Part shown: piece by piece, positions 31,961 to 44,339 of the stretch | How positions within the stretch are numbered: the first letter of the stretch is position 1 | How the letters are laid out: the number at the start of each line of letters is the position of its first letter | NCBI GenBank assembly: GCA_017163975.1 | Contig: JAFFSR010000353.1 | Span: 1,678,501-1,742,500 of the forward strand | From: Anastatus disparis | Lineage: Eukaryota > Arthropoda > Insecta > Hymenoptera > Eupelmidae | DNA: 64,000 nucleotides | Direction of reading: 5' to 3' | Made by a program: the position numbers and the translations under genes | Notes under the pieces: generated by a model | Databases searched by the model: none | What the model was told of the DNA's origin: nothing | The model's input: the letters and a program-made list of their open reading frames with translations, nothing else

Positions 31961-33190
31961 ATCTACTATTTTTTACTTATAGATATGCTTAAAGTAAAAA
32001 TTAATTATCAAATTGAATGGAATTTTAGAATTAAATATAATATAAAAATTAAGATAAAAATAATTCGTACATACAAGGCAAAAAAATGTAGCTTAAGGTA
32101 GACATAGCAGAATATAAGCAATCGCAGAAATAATATTAGAAAACCAAGTCAACAAGTATAATTAAAATAAATCAAGGATCCAGTCTGTCTCCGTTTCTCA
32201 TCAAAGAAACACCTCTGGAAGTTACCACTATCCTCGCATTTTTCTTTTTCTCTTCCTTTTTTTATGCGCGAGTGACTTAAGAAAAAATACCACATCGTTT
32301 TAGGAACGCTGCGACGCAGGCAAAAGTCCACAAAACATCGACCTGGACGCAACTAAACAAATATGACATAGAAAACACCATCATGCGCTGTGGAAAAAAG
32401 GCACTCGAGTGAGCCAGGGGAGTTTACTATTATCTACCCCCATGATAGTCATCATTAGCAGAGCATCTAGGTTTGTTGCATCATATTTCGACTGCCAGGA
32501 TAACGAAAAGGATAAAGTCACAGAAATGGAAAGCCCTATAACAGTAGAGCAGTTCACTCAAACGGACAGCAACAACAACAGCAGCAAAAGACGATATAGA
32601 CCGTCAGCACACGAGACAGCCAAAAGACTGAAGATAAAAGAGGAGGTAATTTACAAGGATCAAAATATATTACACCTGACTAGAGTTATATGAGAAGTGG
32701 AAGGAGGAATATACACAGTCGCCAATTATCGACGATTTCATGACCTATCTAAACAATTTCGAAACAGATTCTACAGTAAAAAGTATTTTTTTAATTATTT
32801 CTCTGCTTGGAAAATTTTTTTAATTTTTGTAATAAAAAACAAATTTTTTTTATTAAAAATTTCTTTGTACGTACTAGTTATTTTTTTGAAAATCAGCATT
32901 CATAGTATTTTAAAATTAAAATTTTCAATTGTTTTTCAAATTTTAATTGGGGGAGGGGCAGCTGTGACTACTGATTCACCCGTAGTTAGAATATAATGCA
33001 TGATTACTAATTTAAGTTATTTCATTTAAGGTCATATTTACAATTAATGATAATTATTAGAGATGATTATAAAAAAAAAGAAAATGAAGAAGTAGACACT
33101 ATACAGAGTAGATACTGTATAGTCGAGAAAGAATGAAGTTTATAGTCGTATCAATCTTATATATATATATATATAAAAGAAAGTAGCTAC
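31961..33190. other. Mostly non-coding; one unexplained short frame
   Basis: A plus-strand frame at 32409-32693 (94 codons, ending in a Lys/Arg-rich KRRYRPSAHETAKRLKIKEE) is followed in another frame by a YEKWKEEYTQSP-like segment to about 32780. It might be a decayed element or an exon; no family is recognised. The rest is AT-rich, with a short TA run at 33159-33175. Confidence 0.3.
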
Positions 33191-33573
33191 TGTAGCACAA
33201 GTAAAGCGATCATTGTGCGAGTCATGACGACAGCAAGTACACATGCTAATGCGAGCATATGTGTGTAAGCGAGAAACAGTATAAATAGGCCGAAAGGAAA
33301 AGAAAACGTCAGATTTGGTTTTGTTCTCGATCGCGAACAAGACTTGGGTGCTTCTCTACTCCCAAGTTCGAACCTCGCTCTATCTAGCCTTCTAGACAGG
33401 GAACAGCACGTCATCCTAAGGGTAATCCAGAAAGCGACGTAGCCGATGAGCTGACCTCTCTCCTTCCTATTTCTAGAGTCTCATCCTACTTGAAAAATGA
33501 TTTTTATCTTTAATAAACACTTAATTTAACATTATCTTTTATATTATTATTTATTATAAATTAACATCCAACA
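33191..33573 (+). repeat. Possible solo LTR
   Basis: Begins TG and ends CA, with a TATA box TATAAATA at 33280-33287 followed by a GC-richer leader, and AATAAA at about 33512, which is the layout of an LTR. The flanks (CTAC and TTAC) give no exact target duplication, so the ends are tentative. Confidence 0.4.
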
Positions 33574-33923
33574 TTACTAACATTAGCTTATTATATTAAA
33601 GTAGAAGCGCTCTGCAATGAACCTTTCGGCATTGCGTTCGACTTGTGACATTGTAGTCCTTTTGCTCCAATTAGGCTGCTTTCGAGTTACCAGACCCCAA
33701 ACTCTTCACGCATGGCGTCGTGAGGGTGAACTCGTGGTACACGAGAAGTGAAGAAACTTAGACTTCAATGTCACAACAAGGAGAGAACGTCACAACTTTA
33801 ATAATATATCGTAATTGAAGTCTATTCTTGAGGAGAGAGAGAGAGAGAGTAAGAGAGGGTGAGGGTAGGTGGAGGAGGTAAGGAAAAGAGCTAGAGAAAA
33901 ACGATGGAGGGAGAGATTAAAGG
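33574..33923. other. Non-coding with (GA)n tract
   Basis: A GA-rich run at about 33833-33850, then GGAGG-rich sequence. An imperfect inverted pair (TTGTGACATTGTAGTC near 33644; GACTTCAATGTCACAA near 33762) is present. No gene. Confidence 0.4.
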
Positions 33924-34220
33924 TACACCGAGAAAGTTTCACATCATAAAAGATAGTGCGTTTTTAAAATGCTCCACAAAGTGGCTCGCATGCACGATAA
34001 ATATCGAACATGCATCAAGTTTTTCGATGCGGCGCCACCGTAGGCAACGAAATACAGTGCGCCGTCTCCTCGCGCATTGTGTTTCAGCGCTTATGCACTA
34101 CAAAAAGTGATGCATGAATTATGAAATGCGAAGCATTATTCGTGATTCACGGTGCAAAAGGCATCACTTTTTTTAGTGCGACGCGCATCATCTTTATTGA
34201 GGCAAAACTTTCTCCGTGTA
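33924..34220. mobile_element. TA-flanked MITE (Tc1/mariner-like)
   Basis: TA followed by CACCGAGAAAGTTT on the left, and AAACTTTCTCCGTG followed by TA on the right. About 297 bp including TA. The interior shows further imperfect pairing around ATGCATGAATTATGAAATGC. The frame at 33904-34110 is an artefact of this element. Confidence 0.75.
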
Positions 34221-34545
34221 GGCGGAGATATAGTGATAATTAGAAAGAGCTATAGGCAGAGTTATTATATTTTTATAAAATATAGACCATGCTAAAGGGT
34301 CTAGGCGATAAGGATAGTGAAAAATACCCTCGGTGCTTTCGAAATTCTGAAAGCATTCTCGTGTAGTACATACAAAAATATAACTTTGCTGAAAATTTCA
34401 GCTCTCTGGACCCTCACATAACCTCAAAACATCAAAAAACGTTTTTTTTCGTTTTTTTAATGATATCTCGGCTTCTAAGCACCATAGAAACTTCTTTTTT
34501 TTTCATTTTGAAGGTTTTTTTATCGCCTACAACATACTATTTTTT

Positions 34546-36257
34546 GAAGTTAATACTTCCTTTCGCGCGCCTCGAAAATTTGCTAGGCATAAAAATCCAA
34601 GTTGCCGTCATGTAACATTTCAATACGTGTTGTGTACGCGTGACACTATTTGTGCGTGTATACACAGCTAAGTTATAAGAATAAGAGAGAGAGGGAACAC
34701 TATACTACACCAAGCAATGTATATTTAAGCCTGGTTTAGAGAGAGAGAGAGAGAAAGAGTATAGCAAGCGACTACGCACTACACAAGCTAAGTTTAGGTG
34801 GGGCGAGAGAAGGCATATCGGCACAACAGTGTACAAATCGTTGTGTATATGCTGTTGAGGTATTAAGTTAACACATGAGCGTTCAATATGTATAAAGCGC
34901 GCATCTAAATTTTTTCTTGTGAATTTCTGATGGTAGACTGAGGTTAGTTGTCAGTAGGGGAACATAGGCAAATCGCGAATAAGTTTACAAATAAAAGCCA
35001 TGTCGTCACGCCCAAAGTGTGGAATAATCTTACAAATATTTTCCGTCATTGATTAATTGAAATTGGTAGTAGATATACTGAAAAGCTAAATTCTAGTTAA
35101 TCAAAGTTTCAAGAAAAACATAGACTAAAATATAGTTTAAGACTGCATTTATAATTCACATACGCACTGTGCATTTTTTTAATATTTTTAAAAAACTAAG
35201 AAAAAAAATATGAATTATATTTTTCGCTATTATTGAGTTAAGTTTTAAATTTTCATAAAAAAGATTATTATAATATGCAATTCCCATATTGAATATAATA
35301 ATTATCATATACTACTATAAGTTTTCATATATACTATGATTATTTTAAATATTTAGTTAAATGTTTAACTATTTTTATTTCCGTTACTGTTTTTTATATT
35401 GATGAAATTGAGCCTTTTATATTTACAGTATATTATGATGTACAAATATAATAAAAATAATAAATTTTGTTGAAATCAATAAAAAATGCTTATTTTTCAA
35501 CGTCATAATTTTGATTATTGATTAATAGTTTATTTGCCGACTTAGAATTTGTTACTTATTTCAAGTGATTGACCCTTGTAGTATATGTATGATATATGAT
35601 GGTTACATTGTACTACATGAAATAGTTAAGAGTTCTTTATGTTTTTAACCTATGATTTGACAATATTATGAAAATTTATAATTGTCATTAGTAATAATCG
35701 ATTTACCATATTTTTTTTACAATAGTAAAGATTTTTGTTAGTTACGTAAATCTTTATTTCCCATTTTTTTATAAGGTGATAAGATATAACTTTATGAATT
35801 TTGAAAATAAATTATTTTGCATAACTTTGGCTAAATAAGTTGCAAATGTATTTAGGACGCCTTCTAAAAAGCGATTTCTTAACTCAGAATTCGCACTCAT
35901 ATGCTTCATGAGTTACAAATTTGTATTGGGTAAACATATATATTTTTTATAAAGTTTTTTTTTTATCAAATCATCAAAAACATTTTAATAAATTAATTGT
36001 TTTAATATTTATTATCATTATATGCTTATTATTTAAACAATTCCTGCATACTTCTAAGTAGCTTAGTAAGTAACAAATGTATTTAGGGGGCCTTTTCTTT
36101 ACCCAGAACTACCATTATTCTACTTCATGAGTTGAAAATTTATTGTGGGTATACATATTTATTTAATATAAAATATATTTTTTAGCAAAGCGTGACAGAA
36201 AATTGTTCATTTTATAAGAAACAAGACTGATACTTAACCAAAAAAAGTATTAACTTC
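34546..36257. mobile_element. 1.7-kb element nested in the giant left arm
   Basis: Ends GAAGTTAATACTT and AAGTATTAACTTC (13-bp inverted repeat). The right-arm copy runs uninterrupted across this point. The outer 33 bp (36258-36290) also lack a partner and may belong to it. The interior is AT-rich and non-coding with GA tracts (about 34685, 34738). It contains a diverged direct duplication (about 35826-35955 and 36068-36180). Confidence 0.65.
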
Positions 36258-36582
36258 TGTTGGCCAGTCTCCACGACTGCCGCACCTGGTTTTATTTTTC
36301 ACTTTTAACCCTAAATCCAAATTATTTTGAGTGTTTGAAGGTTAAAAGTTCAAATTAAAAAAAAAAACTAGAGCAACAGCAGGACCGAAAAAATTATATG
36401 TTGTATATTTTACGTGAAACCATGTCCACTAATATTTTCAGATTTAGAAAAGTGGTAAAACTGGGTCATGATATCAAAAAACCTGTTTTTTCGACGTTTT
36501 TTTTTAATTTTTACCTAGTTTTGAAGCATTTTACTATGAAAAATTCTATTATCAATCTTCAATTGTCTGGAAATTATGTATA

Positions 36583-37882
36583 TGGGACGTTTCACGTCAA
36601 CTCACCTAACAAAAAAATAGAATCCGTCGAAAATCTGTGAAAATGTTCTATTTGATACCCAAAATATACAAAAAAAATTTTAGAGGTCCAGGTCAAAGGG
36701 GTCAGGATTTAAACGTGATGGAATTTTTCGAATTTTCCAAATTTTTTGCTTATAAATATTCTAATGAATTTTTTCCTCAAAAACTATCAATTTTTCGTTA
36801 AAACTTAATAGAATACTTTTTCTTGGAAATCAGATGTAGAATTCACCTGAATTTTTTCAAATTATAATATACTGATTTTTATGCTTACTTGATCGATTTA
36901 AACATACTATTTAGTATATCTAAAAATCGAGCAGGTTAAATTGGCTTTTTAAAGTCTTATTTTTTTTGTTTTTTTATGAAGAAAAAATATACGAAGCCTC
37001 CAGTTGGGCAGCCTTCTCAAAGTTACTTAATTGCGCAAAAAAGTCTGAATAAATCGATATTTTGGATCAATGATGAGATTCGTGATTTTTTTTCTGAAAA
37101 AGTATTGATTTTTGGGACAAATGTATAAAAATGTTTTTTATTGGAAATCATGTGTAAAATATGAACATATTTTTACAAATTGTAATTTAAGACATTATGA
37201 ACCATATATACTAAAAATTTAACAAAAAATAAATTTTAAAATTTCAAAATTTCATTTATAATTTGTGATGTTTAGCAAATAATGGTTTACAAAAATTTAC
37301 ATACATTTTACATACAATTTCCAATAAAAAACATTTTTATACATTTGTCCCAAAAATCAATACTTTTTCAGAAAAAAAATCACGAATCTCATCATTGATC
37401 CAAAATATTGATTTATTCAGACTTTTTTGCGCAATCAAGTAACTTTGAGAAGGCTGCCCAACTGGAGGCTTTGTATATTTCTTCTTCATAAAAAAACAAA
37501 AAAAATAAGATTTAAAAAAGCCAATTTAACCTGCTCGATTTTTAGATATACTAAATAGTATGTTTAAATCGATCAAGTAAGCATAAAAATCAGTATATTA
37601 TAATTTGAAAAAATTCAGGTGAATTCTACATATAATTTCCAAGAAAAAGTATTCTATTAAGTTTTAACGAAAAAGTGATAGTTTTTGAGGAAAAAATTCA
37701 TTAGAATATTTATAAGCATAAAATTTGGAAAATTCGAAAAATTCCATCACGTTTAAATCCTGACCCCTTTGACCTGGACCTCTAAAATTTTTTTTGTATA
37801 TTTTGGGTATCAAATAGAACATTTTCACAGATTTTCGACGGATTCTATTTTTTTGTTAGGTGAGTTGACGTAAAACGTCCCA
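36583..37882. mobile_element. 1.3-kb near-perfect palindrome, TA target
   Basis: Arms of about 580 bp (36583 to ~37165 and ~37303 to 37882) are nearly identical, with ends TGGGACGTTT and AAACGTCCCA, flanked by TA. The opposite giant arm shows the undisturbed site. Only ~137 bp separates the arms. No protein is encoded. High arm identity suggests a recent insertion or arm conversion. A transcript would fold into a ~580-bp duplex. Confidence 0.9.
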
Positions 37883-38162
37883 TATGTATACATGTGTATA
37901 TTTTCAAAACCATTTTAAATTGTTTTATATACCTAAGAATCTTATTCGATCGCTTTTTTCTTTGAAGGCACGATTAAGACAAGATTAAGACACAAATATG
38001 ACATCTTAGGGTTATTTTTCTTCTTAAATATCTAGGCACATCTTACAATTCATTGGGACTGGCATGACAACATGGCTGTATTACACTCATTCCGCAATTC
38101 ATATTTTTCATGCATTCTATATATTCATTTATTCTTAAAAGAGAAGGAAAGAAAATCTTTTT

Positions 38163-38222
38163 TTAACCTTTAGAGGACGGGAGTGATCCCTTTAGGGACC
38201 ACCCCTGTCCTCTCAAGGTTAA
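38163..38222. mobile_element. 60-bp TTAA MITE
   Basis: TTAACCTTTAGAGGACGGG to CCTGTCCTCTCAAGGTTAA. The same terminal sequence as the element at 23915-24072, but with almost no interior. The matching position in the right giant arm has a single TTAA and no insert. Confidence 0.85.
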
Positions 38223-38367
38223 ATATAAATTCATTTTTTAATAGAAGATAAAATTAAAAGATAATAGTTCTGCTCCACTTTCTTTTGCAAGCATTCAATA
38301 ATTTTTATTAGAAAATAAATATATAAAAGAATAATAGATAAATCTCATATAGCGGGATAGGTTTTCG

Positions 38368-40195
38368 TAGGTCCAGAGCCTTACCAAGGTTTTTTTATGT
38401 ATTTTGACCCCCTGATTACCAATATCGAGAGTAGAAATTCGCAAGCTTGGGAGGGAAAAAATTAACAATTTTTGTTAACAAATTAAAAAATTATCAAAAT
38501 TGTTGAAAAAAATTCCATTGTAATCTTTGATCAATTTTGAACCAAAAACCCTACTACAATTCTTTTCGTAATCTGCTTAGTTTTATTGTGAAAAATTTTC
38601 AAAGTTTAAAAAAATCAGTTTTTTACGATTTTTAATCGTGCATTGCTCAATTGTTTATGCATAATCTTTAACTTAACAAAGTTTGAAAATTCTTTAAATA
38701 TTGTACTTTGATTTCACTAAGATGGTGTTATTATTGTGGCTGGCTAGTTTTTGAGTATATAAGCCGCGAACATGACGTATTTTTAGCGAGTTTAACGGCC
38801 TGGCTGGTGCAGGAACGAAAGGATTTTCGCTTGCTAAAATACGCAATGTTCGCGGCTTGTATACTCAAAAACTAGCCATTCAAAAGAAAAAAATCTTTTT
38901 AGTAAAATTAAAGTACAATATTTGAAAAATTTGTTATGCTTTATTAAGTTAAAAATAATGCATAAACAATTGAGTACACGGAAAAAAATGTTATGTTAAA
39001 TCAAATACAGCTTGTAAAGTAATTGTTTACGGTAAAGCATCGCGTTAAATCTAATGAAGGTTGCGATAGAATACTGCAGTCTCGAGTTGTGATTACTGCA
39101 GGGCAGTGAAGTTGTGCGTATATCACGTGTTATGTTTTATTTGCATAAATTTTTTGTTAAATGACTATTTGTGTAGTTTGCAGTTCCATATGTTAAAGTA
39201 CTTATTATAACTATTAGTAATTTTATAAATTTGCAAACTGATGGATTTTTATGTGAAAGAAATTTATGTGCTTTTGTAAAATTTTAAGAATTTATTTTTA
39301 ACATATAAAATGCTTTGATGTACAGTTTTGCACATAAGATTTATGTTCTAATTTATATCATTTTAATTAATACAAATTCAAGCCACACATCTATGAACTA
39401 TTGAGGTTTATCAAACAAGTCAAGTTTTTAAATTAAATTTCAAATGCAGTATAAGATCTATAATATATTATAAAATAAAATTCATTATTGAAAGTATTTA
39501 ATTATTAAAAAATTTTGCGAATTTTAATTATTCTAGGCTCACTTGTTAAATTTTATATTAAAATCATAATTTTTTTATTTATTAAAATGTTAACAAAATT
39601 GTACATACATCTGTATTTTATACACATATAACATTTATTATCAATGTTGAACATTCTTAAATTTCTAATTTATTTATTTATATTAACTTCATTTTCTAAT
39701 AATGATATGAAAAATTTTGAAACAAAGCATTTACGAATTCGCATACTTATGTAAATGTTAAAATTAAGGTACAACATAAGTGTATTATTTATACATTTCT
39801 GAAACGTTATTCAATAAGTGAATGCTACAGATAATTTCTGTTAAATATAAATCACTACCCCTTGTAGAATTTACAGCAGCTCTGTGCAGCTAAAGCTACT
39901 GCAGTAGGTTAGGTTCAGCTTACTCGATACACGTTCACTACTCTACTGCAGTTAAATATACTGTAATTATCAGTTGGATCAACATAAAATTTCTTTCCGT
40001 GTTCAAAATTGATCAAAGAATACAATAGAATTTTTTTTTTTCAACAACTTTTGCAATATTTTAATTTGTTAATAAAAATTGTCAAAAATCTTTTTCTTTC
40101 CAGGCTTGGGAATTTCTACCCTCGATATTTGTAATCAGGGTAGGTATGTAATCAGGTAAAAATACATAAAAAAACCTTGGTAGAGCTCTAGACCT
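38368..40195. mobile_element. Compound foldback with nested insertion
   Basis: The outer arms (38368-38550 and 40003-40195) pair, from GGTCCAGAGCCTTACCAAGG to its complement. A second inner palindrome (about 38640-38760 with 38835-38974) centres near 38800 and includes GCCGCGAACAT. A ~1-kb insert (38975-40001) separates the inner palindrome from the right outer arm, and part of that arm's partner sequence (38551-38635) is missing. Confidence 0.75.
38975..40001. mobile_element. Non-autonomous TIR element, ~1.0 kb
   Basis: The left end after TA reads CACGGAAAAAAATGTTATGT; the right end reads ACATAAAATTTCTTTCCGTG. The interior is AT-rich with CTGCAG-rich patches near both ends (about 39075-39110 and 39880-39950) and encodes nothing. 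The right TA is not intact. CACGG ends resemble the MITE at 33924. Confidence 0.65.
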
Positions 40196-41000
40196 CGATC
40201 AACTACAAACACCTGTCCTGCACCCCTACTACCCCAGCTACCATACCTAAGTAGGCGACCTCGGTATAACGTAACTAAAATAGCTAGAAAAACTAGGTTT
40301 TCTTTGAAATACTATTTTTTTTAGATACCACGGTAGTCCATAAAATTAATGTGAAAACTAAACATTAAGGCTTGAATTCAATACAAAGAATTAATCTACC
40401 ATAGAAATCAATACTAACAATATTATTTTGATATTATTTTAATATTATTTTGTGGATTCTACTATACATTTAATAAAAGTCATAACAATGAATTGAAAAT
40501 ATTTGGAAATTATTTAAATTCCACAGTTATCAATGATATAATCTCATAATATATTAAAACTTAATACTATTAATAGAATTAATAATAAAATGATTGTTTT
40601 AGTTGTAAATGTAGTATTTATTTATATGCAAAAATATTTTCATAATTCATACATTACCTAATAATCTTTTTAAATACTGAAATAATCTATTTAAAATTTT
40701 CATCTTATCGTAACCATATTGTTGTACCATTTTTATTCTTTTGAGATCAAGAATCTGCTGCATAAAGAAAGTCTTTCTTCTTATGAGCACATTTACTGTC
40801 TGTCTGTTTTAATGAACTTTAAATAAAGTCATTATAAGAATGAAACAATGATTTAAAATTAAATTACTTTTGTTTCCAATATCAACAAAAATACACTTTG
40901 TTGTTGAATTTTTGAAGAACCCTTGTTTGTCCAAACTTGCTTAAAACAATCTGAATGTATGAATTTTCAGATCACGTTCAATCTTGTTTTCAGGGAAAAA
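40196..41000. other. AT-rich, upstream of the transposase
   Basis: No frame recognised. A C-rich patch lies at 40205-40250. It may hold the promoter, first exon or subterminal region of the DDE element. Confidence 0.35.
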
Positions 41001-42910
41001 TTGCATAGATTGTAACACATCTTGTAAAAAAGTAACTGGAACTAAAAAGATAATAGATTCAGATGATTGACCGAGTTATCTTGGAAAAACTGTTGAAACC
41101 AACAATTTTTATGTCAAAACTGTTACAGTAACTTTAGATTCAAACAAGCAAAAAGGAAAAAAAAGAAAAGGAAGAAGAATCTTTAGCGATTCAGTCTACA
41201 AGCCAGAATTTAGATGTTTTAGAACTATCTGATCAATTTTCATAACTATCGCAGCCTTTTTCTTCTCAATGATCAGGATCAGATTCCACTTTTAATGTAA
41301 CATTATGTTCTTTAAATGAAAAAGAACTAATTGAAATGCCTTTCAAAAGGACTACGTCAACACACAAATATTGTTATTTGTATAGAGAAACAAAAAATAT
41401 TGTTATAGTTCCATTCGAAGCAAGAAAACAGATTTTTGTTGCGAAGAATATAATTATCACGGAAGGTAACTGTTGCTGTAAAGACCATATAATTAAAAAT
41501 CGTTTTTTAGATGAAGAGGTTGCTAAAGTAAATGCAATATCTACAACTAGTTCACTAGAATTGAATGACTTAACAAAACTGCTTTCATCTTTGAGTATTT
41601 CCTGTGGTAGGAAAATTATTGATCTTATAGGAGATTTTAGTTTACCAGAAGACCGTCAACGTGCATTTACCGGTTTGACATGGGAAAATATTATTGAGTT
41701 GCGTGAGGTGATGACTTCGTTAAGGAACTCTTCCAACCGAAATGTCACTTAGGCGTTAATAGTATTTTTAATGAAATTGCGCACTGGTAATTCAAATGAG
41801 ATGATTGCAGCAATACTTGGACTAGATAATCCAAGGAAAGTTTCCAGCTTTTCTGTATCAATTTTGCAAGCTTTTGAAAATGATATCATTTCAATACGAT
41901 TTAGATTACAAACTGTAAACAGAGAAGACCTAATAGAAACTCATTTGACTGACGTTGTGATAAAACTTTATAAAATAGAAAATAATTTTGTTTTGATTGC
42001 TGATGGAACTTATATTCGTCATAAAAAAAATTCCAATAATGAATACCAAAGAAAATCATATTCTGGTAAAAAAAAAGTTCCTTTATGTAAGCCATTTACT
42101 ATTTTTACACCTGATGGATATATAGTCGATGTTTTGGGGCCTTATTATGCAACTAAGAATGATGCTCAAATCTTTAGTGATATATTAAATAAAAATACTG
42201 ATTTACAGAATTTATTAGAACCAAAAGATGTTTTTGTATTGGATAGAGGTTTTCGTAACGCAATCAACCAACTAGAAGAACTTCAATACCGCGTTCTGAT
42301 GCCATCATTATTCTCGACGTATTGCTGCCGTTAGATGGGTTGTTGAAGCTGTTCATGGAATGATTGGTCAAAAGTTTAAGTTACTTCATCATCAACTTGA
42401 CAATCGGATATTACCAAATGTTGGACTTTGTTGCAAAATTGCATGTTTTTTTATCAATCATTTTGGAAAACGTTTAAAATCCACCGTTTCTGCTAAAGAA
42501 GAAATATTAAACTGTTTTGAAACTCAAAACCTTGATGAAAATACTTTAGCTGTAGAATCGAAGAGTGGTACATGGAGCAGAAAAAAAACTTTGTTTTCTC
42601 GTTTGGGTTCAGACGTTTTCCATTTTGCTGAACTTACAGAAGAAGATTTTAAAATTTTTTTTACTGGCACTTATCAAATGCAACAGGCCATATCTTACTT
42701 AGCAGAAATGTTGGATAAAAATAATGAAATTCACCTAAAGTATTTAAGAAAATCTAAGGATATAATTAAGTTCGCTCCCAACATATAAACAGTAAAACGT
42801 ATAATTATGTTCATTATAAACCAGATTCATACGGTTATAAAAGTATTCTCAGGTATTGTTGTGAATGTGCGAATGGTCTTAGAACAATTGGATCCTGCTC
42901 GTAAAGATCA
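41000..42910 (+). pseudogene. DDE transposase (DDE_Tnp_4-like) with C-terminal SWIM-type zinc finger
   Basis: Would cut and join transposon ends. 41336-41752 is the N-terminal region with a Cys cluster (GNCCCKDH). It ends in a TAG (41750-41752), after which the same frame continues. 41771-42334 carries the catalytic core: LIADGTYIRH (first Asp), KVPLCKPFTI, VLDRGFR (second Asp, ~80 residues later). A small deletion/frameshift near 42305 follows VLMPS. The next frame opens with RWVVEAVHGMIGQKFKLLHH, supplying the Glu (42330-42788). After another shift, about 42800-42905 encodes CCECANGLRTIGSCS, where a SWIM CxC...CxH finger loses its His to a stop. The upstream start (41.0-41.3 kb) is decayed. 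It lies inside the giant inverted repeat. Confidence 0.8.
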
Positions 42911-43160
42911 TATATATGTTTATATTTCAAGTTGCGGGATAATACATTTTGTCTTATGTTTTAATTTTTTTCAGGTGATTCTGCATTGTATTTTTATTAC
43001 TTATTTCTATTTTTATTATCATTATAATTATAATTATCATTACCACTTGTTTGTATTTTGTTTACTTCATTTATCAAGAATAACAAGAATACATATGAAA
43101 TAAAATAATAAATTACTTTGCAAAATATCATTATTTAAAAAAAAAAATTTATCTATAAGC

Positions 43161-43200
<40 letters not shown>

Positions 43201-43261
43201 CTCGAAGAATATTATCATTTTATTTTTTCTAGAATTAGTTGCAGAGCAATAATCCTACTCA
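42911..43261. other. AT-rich 3' flank with (TA)n
   Basis: A pure TA run at 43165-43198. The rest is low complexity. Open frames are compositional. Confidence 0.5.
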
Positions 43262-43925
43262 CTAGGAGAGTGTCACACCTCCGGATCACGGATTTTGCTC
43301 AAACTTCGGGATAAGTTTTCAGATGATAAAATATGGAAAAAGCTAAAGTTATAGTCATAAATACTCAATATTTCCCTAGTTACAGACAATTGGAGAAAAT
43401 CACTAAAAAAGTTACTAGATTTTTAAACGCATATAGTTCTTTAGCATTGGTAGCTACAAGCTTGAAACATTTTTTAAATTAAAGCTGAGCTCAAATCCTT
43501 TCGAATTAGTAGTTATAGCATGTAAAAATATTATTTTTTCCCAAAGTTAGAGCGTGATGAACATTGGACCTGATTTTTTTTTTTAAAACATTAATTAATA
43601 ATAAAAGCTGAAATTAGGTCCAATCCTTATTACGCTCTAACTTTGGAAAAAAATAATATTTTGATATGCTGTAACTACTATTCCGAAAGGATTTGAGCTC
43701 AGCTTTAATTTAAAAAAAGTTTCAAGCTTGTAGCTATCGACGCTAAAGAACTATATGCGTTTAAAAATCTAGTAACTTTTTTAGTGATTTTCTTTAATTG
43801 CCTGTAACTAGGGAAATATTGAGTATTTATGACTATAACTTTAGCTTTTTTCATATTTTATCATCTGAAAACTTATCCCGAAGTTTGAGCAAAATCCGTG
43901 ATCCGGAGGTGTGACACTCTCCTAG
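43262..43925. mobile_element. Foldback with ~310-bp arms
   Basis: Ends CTAGGAGAGTGTCACACCTC and its exact complement. The arms (43262 to ~43580; ~43605 to 43925) pair at about 90% and are separated by ~25-bp of AT-rich sequence. No gene. The target duplication is uncertain; an outer ATGATCTCG / CGAGATCAT pair lies just outside. Confidence 0.85.
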
Positions 43926-44339
43926 TCAGTACGAGATCATGGTATTATTCAAACGCCGATGAGAGTTTGGGTCGTCTCAGGAAGAATTCATATTTTTCCT
44001 CATTGTACGTTGACCATGTGCTTGGTAACATCTAATTTATTGGGTGCAAGTCATCTAAATGATCGGCTGACGATGATACGCGCGCATTAAAGTATAGTTA
44101 GTAATAATTCGTGGTGGGGACATATAATATGTATATTTATATATTAACAATAGCATACTCGCAACGTTTCACTTTAAAGATTTTTTAATATTGCAGTTTG
44201 TCTTTTAGTGTTGGAGCTGTCTGATTACCTTTTAATAAAATTAACGATTATTTAAATTTTTTAGATTTTAGATATCAACAGGTGTTTTTCGTTTTTTAAT
44301 TTTTTTAGATTTTAAGAAGACGGTTATAAAAAAAATATT
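43926..44339. other. Non-coding interior of the giant inverted repeat
   Basis: No frame or repeat recognised. Slightly GC-richer around 44040-44090. Confidence 0.4.

Noticed and set aside
32409..32693. 94-codon frame as a genuine gene
   Set aside because: No family, no intron or promoter evidence, and continuation shifts frame; kept only as a low-confidence note.
39903..39916. TTAGG-like telomeric motif
   Set aside because: Only about two units inside a MITE; not an array.
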